Shown here: one piece after another, positions 1 through 7,759 of the stretch
Position numbering within the stretch: position 1 is the stretch's first letter
Layout: each line of letters starts with the position of its first letter
Assembly: GCF_007830235.1 (NCBI RefSeq)
Contig: NZ_VLKI01000010.1
Location: 1-64,000 of the forward strand
Origin: Cytobacillus oceanisediminis
Lineage (GTDB): Bacteria; Bacillota; Bacilli; Bacillales; Cytobacillaceae
Direction: 5' to 3'
DNA: 64,000 nucleotides
Translations under genes and position numbers: made by a program
Notes under the pieces: generated by a model
Databases searched by the model: none
What the model saw: only the letters and a program-made list of their open reading frames with translations
Told to the model about the DNA's origin: nothing

Positions 1-230
1 TTCTCTTCATCACTTGAACTGTCAGGTCCATGACCATATGAATATTGTTTACCTATTGGTTGGTCGAATCGATGCACCTGATTTTCACGATACCATTTCA
101 TCCACGTTTTGATTTGAGACACATTTTTAATCCCATACTTCTCCATGATTTCTTGATTCGTAAACTGACCACTCATCTTATCTTTAACTACTGCCCATTT
201 AACCTCATTTGAATATACGTTTTTGCCCAC
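1..230 (-). CDS. IS3-type transposase OrfA, N-terminal part (cut by window edge)
   Basis: Reading begins at a GTG (228-230) seven bases after a clear GGAGGTG ribosome binding site (238-244) and stays open for 76 codons to the window edge. The N-terminus MGKNVYSNEVKWAVVKDK and the segment around NQEIMEKYGIKNVSQIKTWM form a helix-turn-helix of the kind that starts OrfA of IS3-family transposases, followed by a HRFDQPIGKQYSYG segment. By analogy with that family it binds the element's ends and is fused to the OrfB integrase by frameshifting; OrfB would lie outside the window. The family assignment is from motif recognition; the subgroup is not determined. Confidence 0.75.
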   Translation of the reverse strand, partial: MGKNVYSNEVKWAVVKDKMSGQFTNQEIMEKYGIKNVSQIKTWMKWYRENQVHRFDQPIGKQYSYGHGPDSSSDEE

Positions 231-316
231 GCAAAAACACCTCCGAATTAACACTTTAATTAAGTGTACCATTTCGAAGGTGTTTTATAGTGTCTCATTT
301 ATCTAGGTTAGTCTAT
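1..316 (-). mobile_element. Right part of an IS3-type insertion sequence
   Basis: Contains the start of the OrfA gene and its upstream region. The outer boundary is not certain: the region 283-312 (tgtctcatttatctaggtta...) looks like the terminal inverted repeat zone, but the other end is outside the window so the inverted repeat cannot be confirmed. The element lies about 20-30 bases past the nadA stop codon, where the native nadA terminator would be expected, and none is visible there. Confidence 0.5.
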
Positions 317-336
317 TGGGGAGGATTTTTATTTTA

Positions 337-1443
337 TCATGGCCGTTCCAGCATTCTGTCCAATGCCAGTTTGGCAAAAGCTGCTGTCTGCTCTTCTACT
401 TGGATTCGATTGTGACCTTCACCCCGTTCAATTGTTTCCAGGCACCAAACCAGGTGCGGCAAATCAATACGGTTCATAGTCAAACAAGGACACATATGTG
501 GATTAAGAGAGAGAATATGCTTATCCGGGTGCTGATTGATAATCCTGTTAACCAGATTCATTTCCGTTCCAATCGCCCATGAAGAACCCGGTTTGGAATT
601 TTCAATTGCCTCTATTATATAATTCGTCGATCCAGCCATATCGGAGATTGCTACAACTTCCCTTTTGCATTCAGGATGAACAATGATTTTCATTTCCGGG
701 TACTGTTTGCGGACTTCTTTTACATTTTCCACAGTAAAATTTTCATGAACGGAACAATGACCCTTCCATAGGATCACTTTAACGTTCTCAAGGGGGCCCT
801 CATATTCCAGCTTATCTGAAACCGGGTTCCAAACAGCCATTTCATCAAGCCCAACTCCTAAATTATAGGCAGTATTTCTGCCTAAATGCTGATCAGGAAG
901 GAATAAAATTCTCGGCCTTTGCTCAAATGCCCAGCTCACCATCTTTTCAGCATTTGAAGAAGTGACCGTCGCTCCTCCATGACGGCCTACGAAAGCTTTA
1001 ATGGCTGCAGTGGAATTTACATAGGTTAAAGGTAGCATGGTTTCCCCAAATATATTAACGAGCTTCGCCCAGGCTCTTTCAGTTTGGTGTATATCTGCCA
1101 TATCAGCCATGGAACAGCCCGCACGCATGTCTGGCAAAAGCACTTTTTGTACTGGAGTTGTCAATATATCCGCGGTTTCAGCCATAAAATGGACTCCGCA
1201 AAATACAATGTATTCTGCATCCTTGTTCTCCTCTGAAAGCTGGGCAAGCTTTAATGAATCACCAGTGGCATCGGCAAACTGAATAACCTCATCTTTTTGG
1301 TAATGGTGACCGGGGATAAATAGCTTCTTCCCCAGCTTTTCTTTTATCTCCCTTACACGTGACTCGAGTTCCAAAACTGTCATCCTGCGATATTTTTCCG
1401 GAAGAATATTTGATTGTTTTTCTGCTGTCTGAAAAATACTCAT
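337..1443 (-). CDS. nadA: Quinolinate synthase NadA
   Basis: Makes quinolinate from iminoaspartate and dihydroxyacetone phosphate, the second step of de novo NAD synthesis, with a [4Fe-4S] cluster. With the start at 1443 the protein is 368 residues and the three cluster cysteines fall at C110 (RAGCSMAD), C230 (KGHCSVH) and C320 (MCPCLTM), the positions known for the B. subtilis enzyme. The substrate-binding GHHYQKDEV motif is at about 45-53. An earlier in-frame ATG at 1464 is rejected because the GGGGGATGAAGG binding site lies downstream of it and at good distance from 1443. It follows nadC after about 30 bases and closes the nadBCA operon; no terminator is seen before the IS element. Confidence 0.97.
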   Translation of the reverse strand: MSIFQTAEKQSNILPEKYRRMTVLELESRVREIKEKLGKKLFIPGHHYQKDEVIQFADATGDSLKLAQLSEENKDAEYIVFCGVHFMAETADILTTPVQKVLLPDMRAGCSMADMADIHQTERAWAKLVNIFGETMLPLTYVNSTAAIKAFVGRHGGATVTSSNAEKMVSWAFEQRPRILFLPDQHLGRNTAYNLGVGLDEMAVWNPVSDKLEYEGPLENVKVILWKGHCSVHENFTVENVKEVRKQYPEMKIIVHPECKREVVAISDMAGSTNYIIEAIENSKPGSSWAIGTEMNLVNRIINQHPDKHILSLNPHMCPCLTMNRIDLPHLVWCLETIERGEGHNRIQVEEQTAAFAKLALDRMLERP

Positions 1444-1475
1444 ATCCTTCATCCCCCTTTGCATATATACTTTTT

Positions 1476-2312
1476 TTATTCGACGGTAACTTTCACGCTA
1501 ATATCAAGCGCCTTTACTGAATGTGTGAGAAAACCGAGCGAAATAAAATCCACCCCAGTATCTCTATAACTGGCCAAGTTTTCTAATGTTATGCCTCCGG
1601 ACGCTTCTGTCAGGATTGTTTCAGGAACAAGGCTGATCCACTCTTTAATTTCTTCAGGCTTCCTGTTGTCGAACATAATAACATCCGCCCCTGCCTCAAC
1701 TGCTTCCATTACCTGTTCTTTTGTCTCTGTTTCGACTTCGATCTTTACCATATGCCCAATTTTTGACCGTGCTGCTTCCACTGCTTTTGCAATCGAACCT
1801 GCAAAAGAAATGTGGTTATCTTTAATCATAACTGCATCGTAAAGGCCATAACGATGGTTAAATCCGCCGCCGCACCTGACTGCATATTTTTCTGGCATTC
1901 TCAGGCCGGGAGTTGTTTTCCTTGTGTCGCAAATTTTTGTATGGGAGCTGTTAAGAATACTGACAGCCTCATTTGTTTTCGTTGCAATCCCGCTCATTCT
2001 TTGGAGAAGATTCAAAATAACTCTTTCTCCTTTTAAAAGAATAGCTGCAGGGCCGTATGCTTCTGCAAGAATTTGACCTTTCTCAATCTTTTCTCCGTCC
2101 TGTACTTTTAAGTCAATATCCACACTTGAATGGAGAACTGTGTATCCTGACCGGATAATTTCTTCTCCGCAAAAAATCCCATTTTCTTTAGCAATGAAAA
2201 CAACCTTCCCGGTCTGGCCTTCCCCAAATATCAGTTCGCTTGTCAGGTCACGGTCGCCGATATCTTCCAGGAAGAATTGTTCAAGTTGCAATCGCAGCTT
2301 TAATTTGTTCAT
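1476..2312 (-). CDS. nadC: Nicotinate-nucleotide pyrophosphorylase (carboxylating) NadC
   Basis: Converts quinolinate and PRPP to nicotinate mononucleotide, third step of NAD synthesis. About 278 residues. Visible family motifs: [19 protein letters not shown] with the active-site arginines and lysine, [12 protein letters not shown], the MIKDNH loop, [10 protein letters not shown] and the C-terminal ASGGITLEN phosphate-binding segment. I chose the ATG at 2312 rather than the ATG nine bases upstream, because AAAGG is about nine bases before 2312 and too close to the other. The start lies inside the last codons of nadB (31 to 32-base overlap), implying translational coupling in nadB-nadC-nadA. 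Confidence 0.95.
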   Translation of the reverse strand: MNKLKLRLQLEQFFLEDIGDRDLTSELIFGEGQTGKVVFIAKENGIFCGEEIIRSGYTVLHSSVDIDLKVQDGEKIEKGQILAEAYGPAAILLKGERVILNLLQRMSGIATKTNEAVSILNSSHTKICDTRKTTPGLRMPEKYAVRCGGGFNHRYGLYDAVMIKDNHISFAGSIAKAVEAARSKIGHMVKIEVETETKEQVMEAVEAGADVIMFDNRKPEEIKEWISLVPETILTEASGGITLENLASYRDTGVDFISLGFLTHSVKALDISVKVTVE

Positions 2313-3867
2313 TTTTACCATCCTTTTCTATTTTTCGGCATTGAATAATGCTTTTTCTAAGCCATTCATGATTGTTTTCGAAGGGAAAATCCTGGCGGAA
2401 ATGGCCACCCCTGCTTTCCGTCCTTTTTAGGGCGGAATCGGTTACAAGCCATGCAGCAATCAGCATGCATGCCCTTGTAATCTCATCCTGGGAAAGATCA
2501 TCGAATTCCGCTGCTACCCATTTTTCAATTTGAAAGCTCTCAAGCCAAGCAAGCTGCTTCAGCAGCCCTTCCTTTGTTCTGATAATGCCCGCATGCTTCA
2601 TCATATTTGCCTTTATTTCAGTTATGGAAGGTAAATACTCTGGTGAAGGACTCATTCCTCCTGACTCTGGACTTGGATCCTTTTTACTGAATTCACAGGC
2701 AGGCTGTTCATTAATCCATTCCGCCAATTTTTTGCCAAAGAATAAGCCCTCCAGCAGCGAATTGCTTGCAAGGCGGTTTGCGCCGTGTATGCCCGTGCAC
2801 GCAGCTTCTCCTATTGCATACAAACCGGGTATGCTGCTTCTTCCCAGTAAATCGGTTTTAATCCCTCCCATCAAGAAGTGGCTGCCTGGTGAAACAGGAA
2901 TTCTTCCCAGGCTTATGTTTACTTCATTTTGCTCACAGATATCTGTAATGGTTGGAAATCTTGATTTAAAGTTTTCAATGGGGGAAATATCCAAAAAGAC
3001 CGATTTTTCTTCTTTCAACAGATTGTAAATGGTCTGTGACACGACATGTCTAGGTGCCAGGTCTCCTTGAGGATGAATGCCTTCCATGATTGGTTTGCCT
3101 TCATCAGTGACCAGACTGCCACCCTCCCCCCTTACCGCTTCAGAGACCAGGCCTAAAGCTTTGCCGTCTTTATAGAGTAAAGTAGGGTGAAACTGTATGA
3201 ACTCCATATCTACTATCTTTGCTCCTGCCCTATATGCCAGGGCAATGCCATCTCCTGTTACGGTTTCAGCATTGGATGTAAATTCATATAGCTGTCCGCA
3301 CCCGCCGGTAGCCAGCACAACATGGTCTGAAAAGAACCTATTAATATTGCCATTAGTGTCTTTTCCTTTTGCACCTATGCACCTGCCGTCCGACTCATTT
3401 ATCAGCAAGTCAAACACATGCATATTTTCTATGATTCTAATGTTTTCGTATTTCTTTGATAGCATAAAATCAATTACTGTCTTTCCGGTTGCGTCTCCGC
3501 CTCCATGGACAATTCTATTTTCTGTATGGGCGCCCTCCCTGCCCAATGCGAGGAATCCGTTTGAGTCCCTATCGAACATGCAGCCGTCTTCAAAAAGGCT
3601 ATTAATAAGGGATGGGGCTTCATTTGTAAGGGCCAAGACTGCATCAAAATCATTATGGAATCTCCCTGCCTCAAGTGTATCCATGTAGTGCTTAGAGGGA
3701 TGGTCGTTGATTCCGAGAGCAGCAGCAATCCCACCTTGTGCCATATAGGAATTTCCATTTTCCACAGCAGACTTTGTGATAATAATCACATTTAAGTCTC
3801 GGCGCAGCTTCTTTGCCAGCTGCAAAGCAGCTACCCCGCTTCCAATAATTAGAACGTCGGCGTACAT
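2281..3867 (-). CDS. nadB: L-aspartate oxidase NadB
   Basis: FAD enzyme that oxidises L-aspartate to iminoaspartate, the first step of NAD synthesis; product is handed to NadA. About 528 residues, the usual size. The N-terminal dinucleotide fold has VLIIGSGVAALQLAKKL; further family motifs are HGGGDATGK, FIQFHPTLL, APRHVVSQTI and the C-terminal FAD contact HGANRLASNSLLEG. A fumarate-reductase-type C-terminal helical domain ends in ESRGGHFRQDFP. The ATG at 3867 sits eight bases after AGGAGGT; a GTG immediately upstream (3870) is a less likely alternative. First gene of nadBCA, directly behind a NiaR-type palindrome. Confidence 0.96.
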   Translation of the reverse strand: MYADVLIIGSGVAALQLAKKLRRDLNVIIITKSAVENGNSYMAQGGIAAALGINDHPSKHYMDTLEAGRFHNDFDAVLALTNEAPSLINSLFEDGCMFDRDSNGFLALGREGAHTENRIVHGGGDATGKTVIDFMLSKKYENIRIIENMHVFDLLINESDGRCIGAKGKDTNGNINRFFSDHVVLATGGCGQLYEFTSNAETVTGDGIALAYRAGAKIVDMEFIQFHPTLLYKDGKALGLVSEAVRGEGGSLVTDEGKPIMEGIHPQGDLAPRHVVSQTIYNLLKEEKSVFLDISPIENFKSRFPTITDICEQNEVNISLGRIPVSPGSHFLMGGIKTDLLGRSSIPGLYAIGEAACTGIHGANRLASNSLLEGLFFGKKLAEWINEQPACEFSKKDPSPESGGMSPSPEYLPSITEIKANMMKHAGIIRTKEGLLKQLAWLESFQIEKWVAAEFDDLSQDEITRACMLIAAWLVTDSALKRTESRGGHFRQDFPFENNHEWLRKSIIQCRKIEKDGKNEQIKAAIAT

Positions 3868-3890
3868 CACTTTTTACCTCCTGTTTTTAC

Positions 3891-3906
3891 AGGTGTCTTG
3901 ACACCT
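3891..3906. promoter_or_regulatory. NiaR (YrxA) operator-like palindrome upstream of nadB
   Basis: AGGTGTC-TT-GACACCT is a perfect 7+7 dyad lying between the -10 region and the ribosome binding site of nadB. NiaR is known to repress nadBCA and nifS in B. subtilis when nicotinate is available, with operators built on TGTC/GACA half-sites; the niaR gene itself is in this window at 5497. Assignment of the site to NiaR is inference from context and motif. Confidence 0.75.
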
Positions 3907-3907
3907 A

Positions 3908-3935
3908 TATTTACATAGTTTTAGAATTATGACAA
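3908..3935 (-). promoter_or_regulatory. Probable sigma-A promoter of nadBCA
   Basis: On the minus strand TTGTCA (3930-3935), 16-base spacer, TAAATA (3908-3913). The operator palindrome follows immediately, consistent with repression by blocking initiation. Confidence 0.5.
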
Positions 3936-4003
3936 GAGTTTTTCATAGAATAAGAGGAACTTCTGTCCGTTTTAAGCAGAGAACTGTATGTATTTAAAGA
4001 AAA

Positions 4004-4249
4004 GGCTCTGTTAAAGCTCGTTGTTGATATCGGCACCCTGTTGACTGGAACGGAAGGCGCCAGATCCGTAAAAATGCATTTGCATTTCCTTCGTGCGGTG
4101 TTTATTCGAGGAGGCTCATTCAATGTCCAGCGGGAGAAGCGAGTCAAAGGCAGACCCCACTGGTGTGCAGGCCGCCGAGGAGGCTCCGGACCTCCCTCGA
4201 TAAGCTGAGCGCTTGGAGTAAAAATCAACTGGCAAGTATAATAAAGCCC
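4004..4249 (+). repeat. MITE-like dispersed repeat, family 1, copy A
   Basis: About 246 bp between nadB and nifS. It starts GGCTCTGTTAAAG and ends ATAATAAAGCCC (imperfect inverted ends), and is flanked by an exact 8-base duplication AAAGAAAA (3996-4003 and 4250-4257). The inside (GGCACCCTGTTGACTGGAA..., GTGCGGTGTTTATTCGAGGA..., AATGTCCAGCGGGAGAAGCG) is closely similar to copy C on the opposite strand at 45459-45700 and recognisable in copies B and D. No protein of its own; open frames inside it are not conserved between copies. Similar GC-rich repeats are, as far as I recall, widespread in Bacillaceae genomes. Confidence 0.85.
4213..4242 (+). promoter_or_regulatory. Possible nifS promoter at the right end of repeat copy A
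   Basis: TTGGAG (4213-4218), 18-base spacer, perfect TATAAT (4237-4242), about 40 bases before nifS. Both hexamers are inside the repeat's right end, so the present nifS promoter may have been brought by the insertion. Confidence 0.45.
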
Positions 4250-4281
4250 AAAGAAAAAATTTATAAAAAACGAAAGCAGGT

Positions 4282-5430
4282 GTGATTATAAAATACTTTG
4301 ATTATGCCGCAACATGTCCACTGGATAGAGAAGCGGCAGATGCCTATATAAAAGCTTCAAGTGAATTCTTTGGCAATTCAAGGAGCCTTCATGATACAGG
4401 CAGTGTGGCTGAGGGCCTTCTCGAAAATTGCCGTGCGGAACTTGCAAAAATTTTGGGTATAGAGAGGGAAGGTATCTACTTTACAAGCGGGGGGACGGAA
4501 GGGAATTTCCTTGCAATTCATGCACTGCTTTCTTCTTCGGAGAAAATTGGGAAACATATTATTATGGGGATGGCCGAGCACTCTTCAATTCATATCATAT
4601 TGGAAAAGCTCAGTCTGGAAAAAGGATATGAAATTACCAAGGTCCCTTTTGGAATTGATGGACGTATTGACCAAGAGAAATTAAAGGCAGCCATAAGGGA
4701 TGATACCGTATTGATTACCCTTCAGCACGGCAATCCTGAAATAGGCACATTGCAGCCAATCCTTGAAATTAGCGATATTTGCAAATCAAAAGGGATTTTG
4801 CTGCACAGTGATTGTGTCCATACATTTGGCAAAACTGATTTAAAAGAAATAGCAGCGAATGTTGACAGTTTATCTTTTTCAGGACATAAATTTTATGGTC
4901 CAAAAGGGGTTGGAGCTGTTTACCTTCAACCCGGATTGCGGTGGGATGCTTTTTTACCAGGAGTGTCCCATGAAAAAGGATTCAGGCCAGGAACCGTAAA
5001 TGTTCCAGGTATTGCAGGGATGACGGTTGCAGCCCAGAAGGCATATGAAAATCTTAATGTCCATACCAGACACTTTCAACTGTTGCGCGATGCCCTTCTG
5101 CAGGAACTTGAGACTGCAAAAGGGAAATTCGTGATTTACGACTTTGGGCGCGAGTACCAGCTCTCTTCGACATTAGGATTGCGCATTAAAGAACTTGAAG
5201 GCCAATACATCATGCTGGAATGCAACAGACATGGCTTTGCCATTTCAACTGGAAGCGCCTGCCAGACAGGAATGAAGGCTATATCAAAAACGATGAAGGC
5301 ACTTGGAGTGTCTGGAAAAAGCGGCAAGGAATTTATCCGAATTTCTTTTGGATGGAATACGTCCGTCGAAGAAGCAAAAGCTTTAGGCAGAACACTTACA
5401 GAAATCGTACAGGCACCAGTGCCGCTTTAA
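4282..5430 (+). CDS. nifS: Cysteine desulfurase of the NAD locus (NifS/IscS type)
   Basis: PLP enzyme that takes sulfur from cysteine; in Bacillus this paralogue next to nadBCA supplies the Fe-S cluster of NadA. About 382 residues. PLP lysine K203 (SFSGHKFYG), catalytic cysteine C327 (STGSACQTG), cofactor histidine in MAEHSSIH and substrate motif RPGTVNVPG are visible. The start is odd: the only standard start after an in-frame stop is GTG 4282, but it directly abuts the AAAGCAGGT binding site. Alignment with the B. subtilis N-terminus (M-I-Y-L-DYAAT) places the initiating residue on an ATA codon at 4288, five to seven bases from AGGTG. Divergent from nadB, separated by repeat copy A. Confidence 0.93.
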   Translation: MIIKYFDYAATCPLDREAADAYIKASSEFFGNSRSLHDTGSVAEGLLENCRAELAKILGIEREGIYFTSGGTEGNFLAIHALLSSSEKIGKHIIMGMAEHSSIHIILEKLSLEKGYEITKVPFGIDGRIDQEKLKAAIRDDTVLITLQHGNPEIGTLQPILEISDICKSKGILLHSDCVHTFGKTDLKEIAANVDSLSFSGHKFYGPKGVGAVYLQPGLRWDAFLPGVSHEKGFRPGTVNVPGIAGMTVAAQKAYENLNVHTRHFQLLRDALLQELETAKGKFVIYDFGREYQLSSTLGLRIKELEGQYIMLECNRHGFAISTGSACQTGMKAISKTMKALGVSGKSGKEFIRISFGWNTSVEEAKALGRTLTEIVQAPVPL

Positions 5431-5496
5431 GTTTTTATCTTCTTCCGGTTATTATGTTAGAATGAGACATTATCGGAAAGTAAGGGAGAGTAAAAC

Positions 5497-6036
5497 ATGA
5501 AGGAACAAAAAAAGGTACTCGGAGAAGAACGAAGATCCTTTTTGCTCCAGCTTCTTAAAGAAAGCGGGCAGCCCATAACAGGCGGTGAGCTTGCTGCGAA
5601 GACAAATGTCAGCAGGCAAGTGATTGTAGGAGATATAACATTGCTTAAGGCAAGAAACGAACCGATCATTGCTACAAGCCAGGGTTATATGTATCTTCAT
5701 CAGGCGTCTCCTTCTGTTACAGCTGAACGTACCATTGCCTGCCATCATCACCCCGAGAGGACAGAAGAAGAATTAAATCTCCTTGTTGATCACGGGGTCA
5801 CAATAAAAGATGTAAAAATCGAGCATCCCGTGTATGGGGACTTAACCGCTTCTGTTATGGTGTCGACCCGTAAAGAAGTAAAGCAGTTTATGGAAAAAAT
5901 AAAATCCACAAATGCGGCTTTCTTATCAGAGCTAACGGACGGCATACACCTTCACACCATCTCTGCGCCATCCGAACAAAAACTGGATGAAGCTGAACAG
6001 TCATTAAAAAAAGCAGGGTTTCTAATTGACCTGTAA
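5497..6036 (+). CDS. niaR: Nicotinate-responsive transcription repressor NiaR (YrxA)
   Basis: Represses NAD synthesis genes when nicotinic acid is present. 179 residues, like B. subtilis YrxA (180). N-terminal winged helix (about 10-65: RRSFLLQLLKES, ITGGELAAKTNVSRQVIVGDI) and a C-terminal 3H domain with the conserved histidines in ACHHHPER, KIEHPVYGDL and TDGIHLHTI that bind metal and ligand. ATG start with GGGAGAG ten bases upstream. It follows nifS by 66 bases and is closed by a strong terminator. Its likely target is the palindrome at 3891-3906. Confidence 0.93.
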   Translation: MKEQKKVLGEERRSFLLQLLKESGQPITGGELAAKTNVSRQVIVGDITLLKARNEPIIATSQGYMYLHQASPSVTAERTIACHHHPERTEEELNLLVDHGVTIKDVKIEHPVYGDLTASVMVSTRKEVKQFMEKIKSTNAAFLSELTDGIHLHTISAPSEQKLDEAEQSLKKAGFLIDL

Positions 6037-6044
6037 TATGAGAT

Positions 6045-6076
6045 GCACTTCCGGCAATGCCGGCAGTGCTTTTTTA
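6045..6076 (+). terminator. Intrinsic terminator of nifS-niaR
   Basis: GCACTTCCGGCA-A-TGCCGGCAGTGC hairpin (6045-6069) followed by TTTTTT, nine bases after the niaR stop codon. Confidence 0.9.
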
Positions 6077-6156
6077 TAGCCAATGAAAACCGCACCGGAA
6101 CAAGCAATGACCCGAAAAATGGAAAGCAATACCATGTATGATTGATACAAAGCCAT

Positions 6157-7035
6157 TTAGTCTTGAAGGACCTTATTTTCCTTTTTATGCAGATGGAAAT
6201 ACGGGTAACTCCCCAATATTTTCACGCTGCATCCTAATGCTTCCAATTCGGCAACCGCCCCAGGTATCAGCACATCATCCTGTTTCATATCTATATCTAT
6301 GATAAAGAAGTAATTGCCCAATCCCGTTTTCATTGGTCTTGATTCTATTTTAGTTAAATTTAATTTCCTCCAAGCAAACGCAGAAAGCACTTGGTGAAGC
6401 GCTCCTGCCCTGTCAGCCGGCAATGTAACCATGACAGTCGTTTTATGTCCGGAAAACTCTTCCCTGTCTTCTTCAATTGTGATTTTCTTATTGGATAAAA
6501 CAATGAATTTTGTATGGTTGAAATCAAAGTCGTGTATATCCTCTTTTGCAATAGCCAATCCGTACACCTGGGCAGCTAATTCATTGGCAATGGCACCAGC
6601 TTTTTCACCTGGGTGATCTTTAACATATTGTGCTGCGGCAGCCGTGGAAGTTGTACTTTCACATGGAATTCCTTTCAGCTCTTTATGTAAAAATTTGTGG
6701 CATTGGGCAATGGCATGGGAATGACTGTAAACCACATCTGTTTCTGCCCAATCTTCCAAATTGCCGGGATGGACCATAAAATGCTGGCGTATAGGTGCTG
6801 TTAGTTCGCCAACTATCGGCAAATCTACCTCATGGATTAAATAATCTAGAGTAATGTTCACTGAACCTTCCAATGCGTTCTCAAGAGGAACTACCGCCAA
6901 GTCTATTTCATTTCCGATCATAGCATCAAAGCAAGCGGGTATTGTCGGGTAGGGAACTGCTGTCTCTTTCGGAAATAAGCTCCTCACCGCTATATCTGTG
7001 AACGTTGCCTTCGGGCCCAAGAATCCAATTTTCAC
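6157..7035 (-). CDS. pheA: Prephenate dehydratase PheA
   Basis: Converts prephenate to phenylpyruvate in phenylalanine synthesis; feedback-controlled by phenylalanine through its ACT domain. 292 residues. The periplasmic-binding-protein-like catalytic part (1 to about 185) has GFLGPKATFTDIAV, VPLENALEGSVN, YSHSHAIAQC and a NHTKF motif. The family's catalytic motif is normally N-x-T-R-F, so arginine is replaced by lysine here. The ACT domain (about 200-285) carries GALHQVLSAF and KIESRP, the phenylalanine-binding motifs. GTG start after GGGGAGGAAG. It lies 243 bases downstream of pheB, an unusually wide gap for the pheB-pheA pair. Confidence 0.95.
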   Translation of the reverse strand: MKIGFLGPKATFTDIAVRSLFPKETAVPYPTIPACFDAMIGNEIDLAVVPLENALEGSVNITLDYLIHEVDLPIVGELTAPIRQHFMVHPGNLEDWAETDVVYSHSHAIAQCHKFLHKELKGIPCESTTSTAAAAQYVKDHPGEKAGAIANELAAQVYGLAIAKEDIHDFDFNHTKFIVLSNKKITIEEDREEFSGHKTTVMVTLPADRAGALHQVLSAFAWRKLNLTKIESRPMKTGLGNYFFIIDIDMKQDDVLIPGAVAELEALGCSVKILGSYPYFHLHKKENKVLQD

Positions 7036-7090
7036 GGTAACTTCCTCCCCTTCGTCAGAGTTGTTTCAACTTACTGAAAACTTTCTTTAT

Positions 7091-7119
7091 ACTTTACCAC
7101 TTTAACATATGTGTGTAAA
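7091..7119 (-). promoter_or_regulatory. Possible pheA promoter
   Basis: On the minus strand TTTACA (7114-7119), 17-base spacer, TAAAGT (7091-7096), about 55 bases before the pheA start in the gap after pheB. The gap also holds a weak CCGG-TAT-CCGG hairpin followed by a T-run just after the pheB stop, so pheA may be transcribed at least partly on its own. Confidence 0.4.
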
Positions 7120-7278
7120 TGACGAAATGAAAATTTTAGAAAAACCAGGCAATCGCCAAGCCATGGTATTTATGATCAGATATTATAATTGGAACCTAGT
7201 TAATAAAAGTACATTTATAAAACTACGTTAAACTTGTCTTTTAGCGAAAAAAAGGGCCGGATACCGGAGCGCAATTCC

Positions 7279-7734
7279 TTACGCACCTGTTCCCAGCACC
7301 TCTACTTTTTCTACAAATTCCAATTTTCGGAGCCTGGTTAAAAGCTCATCAATGTCTATCCCCATTCCAGTTACATTCAAGGATAAAGTGACATTGGCCC
7401 TCCCTTGAAGGGGAATAGTCTGGTGAATCGTGAGGACATTGCATCCTGATGATGCTACTACTCCCAACAAATGGGATAGCGTCCCCGACCGGTCTTCCAA
7501 ATGAAAAAATAATGTTATAAGCCGTTCTTTTACAACGGTATGAAAAGGAAACACAGTGTCTCTGTATTTATAAAAAGCACTCCGGCTCAAATCAACTTTC
7601 TGGACGGCGTCCCAAACCGATTCAGCCTTTCCCCTTTCGATCATTTCCTTCGCATCCAATGTTTTTTTCATTGCTTCAGGCAAAACATCTTCACGAACCA
7701 AATAAAATTTTTTATCGAATCTATCTTTTCTCAT
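7279..7734 (-). CDS. pheB: ACT domain protein PheB
   Basis: Small protein always found beside pheA in Bacilli; exact activity is unknown, presumed to bind an aromatic amino acid. 151 residues. The N-terminal half has a helix-turn-helix-like segment ([21 protein letters not shown], then [13 protein letters not shown]); the ACT domain (about 70-147) has [22 protein letters not shown] and [22 protein letters not shown] start with a GGGGTGGAG site. It lies 25 bases after obg and is very likely co-transcribed with it. Confidence 0.9.
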   Translation of the reverse strand: MRKDRFDKKFYLVREDVLPEAMKKTLDAKEMIERGKAESVWDAVQKVDLSRSAFYKYRDTVFPFHTVVKERLITLFFHLEDRSGTLSHLLGVVASSGCNVLTIHQTIPLQGRANVTLSLNVTGMGIDIDELLTRLRKLEFVEKVEVLGTGA

Positions 7735-7759
7735 TTCTCCACCCCGTCAATCGAGAAGG

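Noticed and set aside
3197..3688. 163-codon plus-strand frame antisense to nadB
   Set aside because: nadB is unambiguous on the minus strand; the antisense frame has no binding site or recognisable motifs.
3911..4228. Open frame of about 105 codons in the nadB-nifS gap, minus strand
   Set aside because: It lies inside repeat copy A, has no ribosome binding site, and the corresponding frames are broken in copies B, C and D.
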